Shown: piece by piece, positions 29,646-35,764 of the stretch
Layout: the number at the start of each line of letters is the position of its first letter
Numbering within the stretch: the stretch's first letter is position 1
Origin: Methylobacterium phyllostachyos
GTDB lineage: Bacteria > Pseudomonadota > Alphaproteobacteria > Rhizobiales > Beijerinckiaceae
Assembly (NCBI RefSeq): GCF_900103445.1
Contig: NZ_FNHS01000029.1
Location: forward strand, 1-35,764
Length of the DNA stretch: 35,764 nt
Direction of reading: 5' to 3'
Position numbers and translations under genes: made by a program
The notes under the pieces: model-generated
The model's database searches: none
The model's input: only the letters and a program-made list of their open reading frames with translations
Told to the model about the DNA's origin: nothing

Positions 29646-30407
29646 ATGTTTCACGCCACCATGCGGGGGGCGATCGAGGACGCGCGGACACTCGCGCAAC
29701 TCGACGACCTGTCGCGCACCATCTGGCAGGCTCACGCCGCCGAGACCGTGACCGACGCGGAGGCGCAGGGCCTCGCTGAGCTGCTGCACACCCGCAGGAG
29801 CGCCGTGCGCGAGGCCGTGGCGCCCGTCGGCATCCCACTCGGCCGTGTGACGCTGTTTCCAGCCAAGCGCCTCCAGCGGGCTCCTGAGCGATCCGTGGCG
29901 ATCGAGCGCCGTCGTCGGCTGGCCTGCTCCGGTCCAATGCCGCCCGCGCTCGCCTCGCGGTTCACCACCGGGCAGCTCGCGGTCCTGCGGATCGTCGGCG
30001 ACGAGATGGCCCGCAACGGCGCCTGCGGGCTGTGTATTGACGCCATAGCCGCCAGGGCGGGCGTGTGCCGGCGACTCGCTCAGGCCGCGATCCGGTTGGC
30101 TGAGGGCGACGGGCTCCTTACCATCCAGGAGCGCCGCCACCAGGGCCGGAAATCGGATCCGAACGTGGTCCGCATCATCAGCCGCGAATGGCTGCAGTGG
30201 CTTCGGCGGGGAGGGCGGTCCGCGGCCCCGGCGTTGCTGGGCAGCATAGGGTGCAAACCGATTCACCCCACGGATAAGGGAGATCCACAGAGGCAGGTTG
30301 TGGATGCGGAACCGAAAAGAGGCTGCCGAGGGGCAGCGGGCGACCTCGACCGATCAGGCCGGATGAGAATCCGCGCGGATCGTGGCGCGGGTCGAGCCAT
30401 GCGGTGA
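29646..30407 (+). CDS. Winged-helix protein of the plasmid replication/regulator type
   Basis: The 253-residue protein begins MFHATMRGAIEDARTLAQLD after GAGGGA. The central region holds a winged helix: 'FTTGQLAVLRIVGDEMARNG', then 'LCIDAIAARAGVCRRLAQAA' (helix-turn-helix), then 'GLLTIQERRHQGRK' (wing). This arrangement is familiar from unnamed proteins of rhizobial plasmids and genomic islands, often near replication genes. The C-terminal 50 residues are basic and Gly-rich. It could be a replication initiator or a regulator; the sequence alone does not decide. Confidence 0.65.
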   Translation: MFHATMRGAIEDARTLAQLDDLSRTIWQAHAAETVTDAEAQGLAELLHTRRSAVREAVAPVGIPLGRVTLFPAKRLQRAPERSVAIERRRRLACSGPMPPALASRFTTGQLAVLRIVGDEMARNGACGLCIDAIAARAGVCRRLAQAAIRLAEGDGLLTIQERRHQGRKSDPNVVRIISREWLQWLRRGGRSAAPALLGSIGCKPIHPTDKGDPQRQVVDAEPKRGCRGAAGDLDRSGRMRIRADRGAGRAMR

Positions 30408-30471
30408 GGGTCTGCGTCCGATCGATATGCCGAACGAAGCCGGGAAGGTTCGACGGGTTCGGAGATGCGGC

Positions 30472-30512
30472 TTGCCCATGCAACCGGCCGCGCTTATAGT
30501 AGTTTCACTATA
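30472..30512 (+). promoter_or_regulatory. Promoter and operator of the HigBA-like pair
   Basis: TTGCCC (30472-30477) and TATAGT (30495-30500) are separated by 17 bases. TATAGT also pairs with ACTATA (30507-30512), making a 6-base inverted repeat over the -10 element, as expected for an autoregulated toxin-antitoxin operon. The toxin starts 11 bases later at 30523. Confidence 0.65.
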
Positions 30513-30522
30513 GGAATGCGCC

Positions 30523-30900
30523 ATGCCCGATCAGCCCGAGCCGTCGCGCCAAGTCATCTTCGTGGCCTCCGCGCGGCGGGATATCCAAGCGATGCCCGCC
30601 GAGGTCCGGCGCGAGTTCGGTCAGGCGCTCTTCGAGGCTGAGTGCGGCGGGAAGCATCCGCACGCCAAGCCGTTGAAGGGCATCGAAGCTGTTGAAGTCG
30701 TGACGGATTTTGATGGTGATACGTTCCGGGCGGTCTACACGGTGAAGCTGGAAGGCTTCATTTTCGTGCTGGATGCCTTCCAGAAAAAGTCGACCGTCAA
30801 GCGGAAGACGGCCGTGGTGGACCTAGACCGGATCAGGAAGCGGCTCGCCGCCGCAAAGGAGATGCATAAGGCCCTGCTGAAACTTCGGGACGCCGGTTAG
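30523..30900 (+). CDS. higB: HigB-like (Gp49 family) toxin
   Basis: The 125-residue protein contains 'RQVIFVASARRDIQAMPAEV', then 'FRAVYTVKLEGFIFVLDAFQ' and KKSTVKRKTA, the standard order in phage-derived Gp49/HigB toxins of the RelE fold. These cut mRNA on the ribosome. The toxin gene precedes the antitoxin gene, as usual for HigBA and opposite to most type II pairs. The antitoxin begins 80 bases later. Such pairs stabilise plasmids and prophages or block phage growth. Confidence 0.85.
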   Translation: MPDQPEPSRQVIFVASARRDIQAMPAEVRREFGQALFEAECGGKHPHAKPLKGIEAVEVVTDFDGDTFRAVYTVKLEGFIFVLDAFQKKSTVKRKTAVVDLDRIRKRLAAAKEMHKALLKLRDAG

Positions 30901-30979
30901 TCGGACCGGCGGAATTCGGCCCGCGTGGAGCCCCCTCCTCCCGCGAGGTTATGACCCTCATACTCACGGAACCGCCCCC

Positions 30980-31447
30980 ATGCCCGCTTCCTTCGCCAGA
31001 ACCGCAAAGCCCGCAGGTCGTAGTGTAGCCCCCCAATCGCCTCTGCGCGCGCCAGCTCGGGATACTCGCCCCGTCAAGGCGAAGCTTCCTATGGAAGCCG
31101 AAGCCCCGTCCGTGCAGGCGGAAGATGAGCCGATCACATTCGAGGTCAGCAGCGGCAATGTCTTCGCAGACCTCGACGTTCCAGAGGCCGCAGACGAGGC
31201 GATCAAGGCGCGCCTTGTCATGCGCCTACGTGCCGAGATGGATCGTAGGGGGCTCAGCCAAACCGAGTTCGCCAAGGTGCTTGGGGTGAAGCAGCCCGAC
31301 GTGTCCAATCTGCTGCGCGGGCGTGTACTCGGCTTCTCGCTTGAACGGATGTTCGAATTCACCCGTGCGCTCGGCGACGACGTTGAGATCACTCTGCGGC
31401 CGTCGAAGGCCGAGCGGCGCGGTCGCATGTCGCTGAAGGTGGCTTGA
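30980..31447 (+). CDS. higA: HigA-like XRE antitoxin
   Basis: The 155-residue frame starts at ATG 30980. The family core begins around residue 50 ('DEPITFEVSSGNVFADLDVP'), so ATG 31091 is a possible true start. The helix-turn-helix 'GLSQTEFAKVLGVKQPDVSN' and the typical 'LLRGRVLGFSLERMFEFTRA' and EITLRP end are all present. It binds and neutralises HigB and represses the operon through the palindrome at 30495-30512. If the long start is used, the first 37 residues form a basic Pro/Ala-rich extension. Confidence 0.85.
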   Translation: MPASFARTAKPAGRSVAPQSPLRAPARDTRPVKAKLPMEAEAPSVQAEDEPITFEVSSGNVFADLDVPEAADEAIKARLVMRLRAEMDRRGLSQTEFAKVLGVKQPDVSNLLRGRVLGFSLERMFEFTRALGDDVEITLRPSKAERRGRMSLKVA

Positions 31448-31458
31448 GGGGGCGGTCC

Positions 31459-31731
31459 ATGGTCGATATGCAAAAAGCTATCATCGCTTTTAGCAACATT
31501 TGCTTGGGCGATACGCTCGAGAAAATGGCTATCGAATTAGCAAAGCACAACGGCGGCAGACCGGGGGCTTGGCTCGATGCGATAGAGAAAGCCGCAATAG
31601 ATAATGCTCGTCACAGCCATTCAGAGGGGCTGACTGTCGAGGAAGAGCATAAGGTCTTGGATGGCGCAATAAAAATGCTTCAGTTTAACTTTCACAACAT
31701 CCGGGAAGAACTAAACAAAAAACCTGATTAG
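31459..31731 (+). CDS. Small AT-richer protein after HigA
   Basis: ATG 31459 follows GAGGGGGCG; a TTG at 31444 overlapping the HigA stop is also in frame. The 90-residue protein is helical and polar ('MQKAIIAFSNICLGDTLEKM', 'FNFHNIREELNKKPD'). It is clearly AT-richer than the surroundings, suggesting recent acquisition. The spacing suggests co-transcription with the toxin-antitoxin pair. No family is recognised. Confidence 0.6.
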   Translation: MVDMQKAIIAFSNICLGDTLEKMAIELAKHNGGRPGAWLDAIEKAAIDNARHSHSEGLTVEEEHKVLDGAIKMLQFNFHNIREELNKKPD

Positions 31732-31739
31732 CGCCTGTC

Positions 31740-31798
31740 CGAGTTGGGGCGCAGGACCCTCGGCGAATGGCACAAGGCCCGCCTTGTGCCCCAACTCG
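31740..31798. repeat. Overlapping inverted repeats that can form two alternative hairpins
   Basis: CGAGTTGGGGC (31740-31750) pairs with GCCCCAACTCG (31788-31798). GGCACAAGGC (31769-31778) pairs with GCCTTGTGCC (31781-31790). All arms match perfectly, but the two pairings compete for bases 31788-31790. The site lies between the gene at 31459 and the secreted-protein gene at 31844. It may be a terminator without a T-run, an RNA switch or a recombination site. Confidence 0.55.
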
Positions 31799-31843
31799 CG
31801 GCGCCATCTCGACAGCCGCGCTTCCCGCGCCCATCTTGGCGGG

Positions 31844-32269
31844 ATGCGCTACGCCCTCGCCACCGTGATCGTTGCTGCGTCTATCTCCGGCGCCCGTGCT
31901 ATTGATGTTGGCGATGTCATTTCACTATCGTCTAACGGGGTCGGTAGCACGGTGGTCTCTCATCGCGTCGCCCCCACTGGTCTTCATGAGTTGTCCGCAC
32001 AGACCCTGGAAACCAATATCTCGGAATATTGCGAAAGATACGAAGACGTTCATCCGTCAGATAAAGGTTGGGCAAATTGTCTTCAAAGTAACAAATCCTC
32101 AGAGAAACTTGAGCTTCAAATCAATTGTAAACGCCCAACTGTAATTGTTGCCGGTGACGGAGCATATAGACCGTCTCGCAATGGTGGCCCTTGGGTATCC
32201 GTGGCTAACCCCAATAGCATCATCCAGGCGGACCAATTGTTCTCGCAGGTTTGCGGCCCTCGCCGATGA
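31844..32269 (+). CDS. Secreted cysteine-containing protein
   Basis: ATG 31844 begins a clear signal peptide, MRYALATVIVAASISGARA, with cleavage likely after residue 19. The 141-residue protein has four cysteines in the mature part (in SEYCERYED, ANCLQS, INCKRP and QVCGPR), which could form two disulfides in the periplasm. The 3' half is AT-richer than the neighbours. It lies just before the convergent tail genes, a usual site for phage cargo ('moron') genes that alter the host envelope. No domain is recognised. Confidence 0.7.
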   Translation: MRYALATVIVAASISGARAIDVGDVISLSSNGVGSTVVSHRVAPTGLHELSAQTLETNISEYCERYEDVHPSDKGWANCLQSNKSSEKLELQINCKRPTVIVAGDGAYRPSRNGGPWVSVANPNSIIQADQLFSQVCGPRR

Positions 32270-32277
32270 TGCAGGTG

Positions 32278-34635
32278 CTAGCCCTGCCCGTAGTTCGCTG
32301 CCTGGACGAATTGCCTTTCCTTCAGCCGATCTCGTAGGTTGTTGGCGATCTCGCGGCTATCTCCGGCATTCTGGAAGATCATATCGCCATGGAAATGGGA
32401 CTCGGCCGTCGATGTGCTGACGCTCCGGTTGTCGTTGCTGATTGAGGCCAGCCTGTCAGCCTGTGCGGAGCTAGCCTGCGCCACGACAGCCGCGGCTCCG
32501 ATGCGGGCGGCCGGCGGAGTGTCGCCGTAAAGGAGTGATGCCATGGGCTTCCGCTTGTTCGCCTCATTCATCGTCTGCCCTGGGGCATCCGGCATGCTGT
32601 TCGGCTTGAGGACGGCGGGCGCACCGTTCGGCAAGGTATTGCTTTCCGGCTTGCGCGGACCGGCCTGTATAGTGGCGATATCCTTATCTCGCTGCGCCGA
32701 GGATCGGATTTGCGGCAGCCATTCCCGAGCGTGGCGAGCCCGTCCGCCTTCTTCGCCAGGGCCGAACCGTTCGCTCTCACGGACCCCGTGAATGGCATCC
32801 TCAATAGTCGGGTTGTTCCGCAGGATTGCGCCGCCCCGCTCCGTCCGAGGGTGGTCGTAGATGGCATCGCCCGGTTTCGAGTTGTGCTCCGCAACCCAAG
32901 CCTTCGTCTGCCACGCAGCGTCGTATGGGTTGCCGCCTTGGGCCTCGATCCATCTTTTGATCTTAGGCCAACGATTTCGGTCCCATTGCCAAAGTCCGGT
33001 ATGACCGCCGCTTACATCGTTGTGCGCGCGTGGATTGAAGGTACTCTCCGTCTCCATTGAGCCGACAACGGCCGCAATGGCGTTGTCGCCATAGCCCGCG
33101 TTTCGAAGTTCACCCGTGATCGCCTTGACGTTCGCGCTCTGCGCCAGCTTATCCAAGCCGCGACGGGCGCGCGTGCGCATACCGCCATTCTCGCCAGCAT
33201 CTTCACCGCCGCCGCCGATGAGTCGCCTACCGAACCGCTTCGTAGCCTCCCACGCGCCACCGATGGCGCCCCGCACCCGTGCGCGCCGGTCGATGCCCTC
33301 CTTCTGCAGGACAGCCTGATCGGGATCCTTGGCAGCCTCCTCAGGCGTCTGGAACCCGTGCCCCATCGCAGCGGCGCCGATCGCCACCGGCAGGCCTACG
33401 CGGGCCATGGCGGCCAAAAGGGACGTGTCGCCGATGACGAGGGCGTTCCGGATGGCAGCGATGCCGACAAGCACCTGTCCAACCTTGCTGGCCGCCCAAA
33501 GGCCAAAGAAGATCTCTGCGACACGGGTCCAGCCTCCGACAGCCTGCGCGGCTGAGTTGGCGTCTTTCACAAAATCCCTGATGCCTTTACCGACATCATC
33601 CCACGGGATCTTGCGCAGCTCGGTCGCGAACTTCGTGACCTCGCCCACGATGTCGTCTTTCAGCCAGTCCTTGTTCAGGTCCAGCCAGTCGGCGAACCGC
33701 TTCATCAGATCCGTGATGACGGGCGTGAGGGCCGTGGAGATCTTCCGGCCGAAGTCCGTCACCCGGTCGGACAGATCCTCGTACTGCTCGCCCAAGGCGC
33801 GTGCCGCATCGGAGTCAGCCTTGGACACGAGCCCGGCCTTCTGGGAACGCGATAGCGCCTCCTCGACGGCCTTCCTGCCCTTCAGCAGCAGGTTGATGGT
33901 GGCTTCGCTGTAGCCGGCCTGCTTAAGGAGGAAGCTCGCCGTCGAGGCCCCCGCCTTCTCGGCCGTGCCCTTAGCCGCTTCCGCGAGATCGCCGAACGAC
34001 TCCTCCAGCTTGCCGTTGAGGCGGATCTGCTGGCCGCTGATGCCCTGCAACCGAGCGAACGGCACGAGCGCCGACGCGTTGCCCGAAGTGCGCAGCTCAT
34101 TGAGGGTATCCGAGAGCTGCTGGAACGAGGCGGATCCTTCACCCGCCGTGCCGCCCGCTCGCTTCACCGCGTTGTCGAAGGCCGCGATCCGCTCGGGCGC
34201 GACGCCGAGACGATCGGCCATCCGGCCCATGGCGGCGTCGGCCTTGCCGATATCGGTCACGAACTGGCCGACCGCGCGTCCACCGGTGAAGATGGCGAAC
34301 AGTTTTAGGGCATTCCGGCCGAGCCGGTTGAGCGAGTCCGCCGCCTGGTCGTGCGCGCGGGCGACTTCCTTGGCATGCCGCTCAGCCTCCTTAGCTGCCG
34401 CCCTCTCGTCCTTTTCGATTTGCTTGAGTGCGTCTCGATGGGCCTTGGCCTCTTGCTTGGCCGCCTTCTCGGTCTCGCGCGCCGCTCGGACCGCCGCCTT
34501 CTCCTGAGCGAGCGCGGCCTTCTCGATGTCCTTCTGACCTTGGATCGCCGCTTTGGCGGCCTCGCGCTGGCCCTTCGTGAAATCCTTAGGGTCCAAGCCC
34601 AAGGTCACGATCAAAGCGTCCACAACCGTAGGCAT
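32278..34635 (-). CDS. Phage tail tape-measure protein with tail-lysozyme domain
   Basis: The 785-residue protein starts at ATG 34635 after AAGGGGAC. Its first 110 residues are a strongly charged coiled coil ('AIQGQKDIEKAALAQEKAAV', then an Ala/Lys/Glu-rich run). A helical middle follows, with hydrophobic segments near 380-420. Near 495-645 is a phage tail-lysozyme domain ('GYGDNAIAAVVGSMETESTF', 'GGHTGLWQWDRNRWPKIKRW'), where E in METEST is the likely catalytic acid. The protein sets tail length and helps breach peptidoglycan during injection. It follows the baseplate hub gene by 10 bases. Confidence 0.88.
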   Translation of the reverse strand: MPTVVDALIVTLGLDPKDFTKGQREAAKAAIQGQKDIEKAALAQEKAAVRAARETEKAAKQEAKAHRDALKQIEKDERAAAKEAERHAKEVARAHDQAADSLNRLGRNALKLFAIFTGGRAVGQFVTDIGKADAAMGRMADRLGVAPERIAAFDNAVKRAGGTAGEGSASFQQLSDTLNELRTSGNASALVPFARLQGISGQQIRLNGKLEESFGDLAEAAKGTAEKAGASTASFLLKQAGYSEATINLLLKGRKAVEEALSRSQKAGLVSKADSDAARALGEQYEDLSDRVTDFGRKISTALTPVITDLMKRFADWLDLNKDWLKDDIVGEVTKFATELRKIPWDDVGKGIRDFVKDANSAAQAVGGWTRVAEIFFGLWAASKVGQVLVGIAAIRNALVIGDTSLLAAMARVGLPVAIGAAAMGHGFQTPEEAAKDPDQAVLQKEGIDRRARVRGAIGGAWEATKRFGRRLIGGGGEDAGENGGMRTRARRGLDKLAQSANVKAITGELRNAGYGDNAIAAVVGSMETESTFNPRAHNDVSGGHTGLWQWDRNRWPKIKRWIEAQGGNPYDAAWQTKAWVAEHNSKPGDAIYDHPRTERGGAILRNNPTIEDAIHGVRESERFGPGEEGGRARHAREWLPQIRSSAQRDKDIATIQAGPRKPESNTLPNGAPAVLKPNSMPDAPGQTMNEANKRKPMASLLYGDTPPAARIGAAAVVAQASSAQADRLASISNDNRSVSTSTAESHFHGDMIFQNAGDSREIANNLRDRLKERQFVQAANYGQG

Positions 34636-34645
34636 TCGCGTCCCC

Positions 34646-35497
34646 TTAAATCTTCAGCCTTGAGCAAGAAAGTGTCGTGAACCACTTCCCTCTTGGCGTC
34701 TCGCTCTCAAGCTCATGGTAGGAGTTGGTAATATACCAAGTGCCGCAGGCCGGCTTGAGGTCGCTCTGCACTTCAACACTACCACCGTACTTGTATGTAG
34801 GGTTGTAGAGTGTCGTCACTTCGATGCCGCTGGCCGTGAACCGCGGATAGCCTCGCATGCCTGTCTGCGCGCTGATCTGAGTAGAAGCGCCCTGCCGCGA
34901 GCCATTCTTAGGCCAAATTGCGAGCGTGCTGTTTTCAATCGTCCAATTGATCCCGGCCATGCGCGCGAGAGATTTAATCTGCTGTCGCGGTGAGCTTGGC
35001 AAATACGGGTTCACGACTTTGCATTGAACGTCGTTATTTTCCAGCGTCAGCCCAGCCATATCAGCGAGTTGGCTCATGAGTTGCGCAACGTCGGTAGATC
35101 CCGCGCGACTGGTCGGCTTCGCTTCGGCGACGGCTTCATAGAGGCCCGCCAACGCGTCGACCCGCAACGCGCCCATTGGCTGTTCGATGTCGGCGAAGGA
35201 ACGGATGATCGTGCCCTTGAAGCCGATGCCGCTCTGGCCACCCTCTTCGCGCGGCATAATCGTGATGGTGTTCTGGCCAATAACATCCGAGTTGTACGGC
35301 ATCTGCGTCAACTGGTTCAGCATAGTGAGTGGCAGGCCGTAGATGCTGACGGTCGCCTTGCCCATGTCGGGCGAGCCGGCATTTTCAATTCCACAAAGAA
35401 CGCGCAAGCCACTCAACTTCGCGGTGTTGCCGCCGCCTTGAAATTCACCGTTCGAAAGCGAGATCGAAACGTCAATGTATTTGCGCGAGAACGTCAC
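34646..35497 (-). CDS. Phage baseplate hub-like protein
   Basis: GTG 35497 starts a 283-residue protein. It begins MTFSRKYIDVSISLSNGEFQ, has 'GKATVSIYGLPLTMLNQLTQ' and 'INWTIENSTLAIWPKNGS', and ends 'PRGKWFTTLSCSRLKI'. The beta-rich pattern and the place between the spike and tape-measure genes fit the baseplate hub of contractile-tailed phages (gpD/gp44-like). The start is three bases after the spike stop, so they are co-translated. Recognition is from pattern and gene order. Confidence 0.75.
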   Translation of the reverse strand: MTFSRKYIDVSISLSNGEFQGGGNTAKLSGLRVLCGIENAGSPDMGKATVSIYGLPLTMLNQLTQMPYNSDVIGQNTITIMPREEGGQSGIGFKGTIIRSFADIEQPMGALRVDALAGLYEAVAEAKPTSRAGSTDVAQLMSQLADMAGLTLENNDVQCKVVNPYLPSSPRQQIKSLARMAGINWTIENSTLAIWPKNGSRQGASTQISAQTGMRGYPRFTASGIEVTTLYNPTYKYGGSVEVQSDLKPACGTWYITNSYHELESETPRGKWFTTLSCSRLKI

Positions 35498-35500
35498 GGC

Positions 35501-35764
35501 CTAGGTCCCTGCCGTGGGCGCCGGGCCGGTGCCGTGGGTGTGGCCCTGTAGATCAACCTGATCACCGGTCCCTTGACCGGCCGTCATGTTGCCGGGCGTC
35601 GTGATGTTGCCCTTGCTGTCGATGATCGCGCCATTGAGGTTCCAGCCGGACGACGAGCTAGTCAGAGTGTTCTTGTTGCGGTCGGCGCAGTCGATGCCCT
35701 GATCCGTGAACATGAAGTGCTGTTCGATCGGCTGAGACTTGCGCGGGAGCACGCCGTGGAAGAT
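35501..35764 (-). CDS. Phage baseplate spike protein, C-terminal part (runs off right edge)
   Basis: The visible 87 residues begin 'IFHGVLPRKSQPIEQHFMFT' and include 'NGAIIDSKGNITTPGNMTAG'. They end 'VDLQGHTHGTGPAPTAGT'. The Gly/Thr-rich repeats with a final H-x-H are typical of the trimeric spike tip (gpV type), where the histidines hold an iron ion. The tip pierces the outer membrane when the tail contracts. The N-terminus lies outside the window. It is first of the visible leftward tail genes. Confidence 0.8.
   Translation of the reverse strand: MFHGVLPRKSQPIEQHFMFTDQGIDCADRNKNTLTSSSSGWNLNGAIIDSKGNITTPGNMTAGQGTGDQVDLQGHTHGTGPAPTAGT

Noticed and set aside
1..35764. Search for tRNA or an integrase attachment repeat
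   Set aside because: No T-loop-like GGTTCGAATCC with matching arms was seen by eye, and no direct repeat flanking the integrase could be established.

Overview
The window is high-GC DNA whose codon use and gene families (the 'NPGGRPKG' terminase-associated family, MITPAQCRAAR-type XRE regulators, PAS hybrid kinases, Crp/Fnr proteins and many small unnamed genes) suggest a rhizobial-type alphaproteobacterium, most likely Methylobacterium-like. This assignment is inferred from sequence character; no search was run. The whole stretch looks like mobile or accessory DNA. It carries phage structural genes at both ends, an integrase, a plasmid-type partition cassette, a primase-helicase and a large cargo of signalling and unnamed genes. 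No rRNA, tRNA, CRISPR array or insertion sequence was seen.

Left block (0.2-9.2 kb, plus strand apart from one small gene). A MerR-like regulator and an AlpA/excisionase-like protein come first. A tight operon follows, with most neighbours sharing a 4-base ATGA overlap. It leads to a 985-residue primase-helicase with a zinc finger, a Toprim-like fold and a DUF927-type ATPase. The next gene contains 11 copies of TTTCCGG/CCGGAAA in about 280 bases, a good candidate replication origin. After it come a tail-completion-like protein, a DUF5681 protein and three short genes with a shared N-terminal motif.

Integration and maintenance block (9.4-13.8 kb, minus strand). This holds a tyrosine recombinase, a ParA ATPase with a ribbon-helix-helix partner surrounded by CTTACGC-type repeats, and a three-gene operon. 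That operon encodes an XRE regulator, a 34-residue membrane peptide and a membrane-anchored protein with an Rx4H (HEPN-like) motif. It is compact, AT-richer in its effector gene, and has a clear promoter/operator. It is the best candidate here for an undescribed defence or toxin system.

Unnamed cargo (13.8-21.2 kb). Plus-strand genes encode conserved but unassigned proteins, including two long paralogues. Several have GC-rich hairpins just after the stop codon. Four minus-strand genes lie at 18.4-20.0 kb.

Signalling island (21.2-29.4 kb). A ParD-like protein overlaps a 959-residue hybrid histidine kinase. Two Crp/Fnr regulators, each followed by a related small protein, face each other in mirror image. 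An identical 16-base palindrome lies upstream of each regulator, and a near-copy lies at the start of a PAS-protein gene. IHF-beta-like and second PAS genes follow.

Right block (29.6-35.8 kb). A winged-helix replication/regulatory-type protein and a HigB-HigA toxin-antitoxin pair come first, then two small AT-richer genes, one encoding a secreted protein. Minus-strand genes for a contractile phage tail end the window: tape measure with a tail lysozyme domain, baseplate hub, and the baseplate spike, which runs off the edge. The simplest reading is a phage-plasmid, or a prophage that has taken up plasmid and cargo modules.
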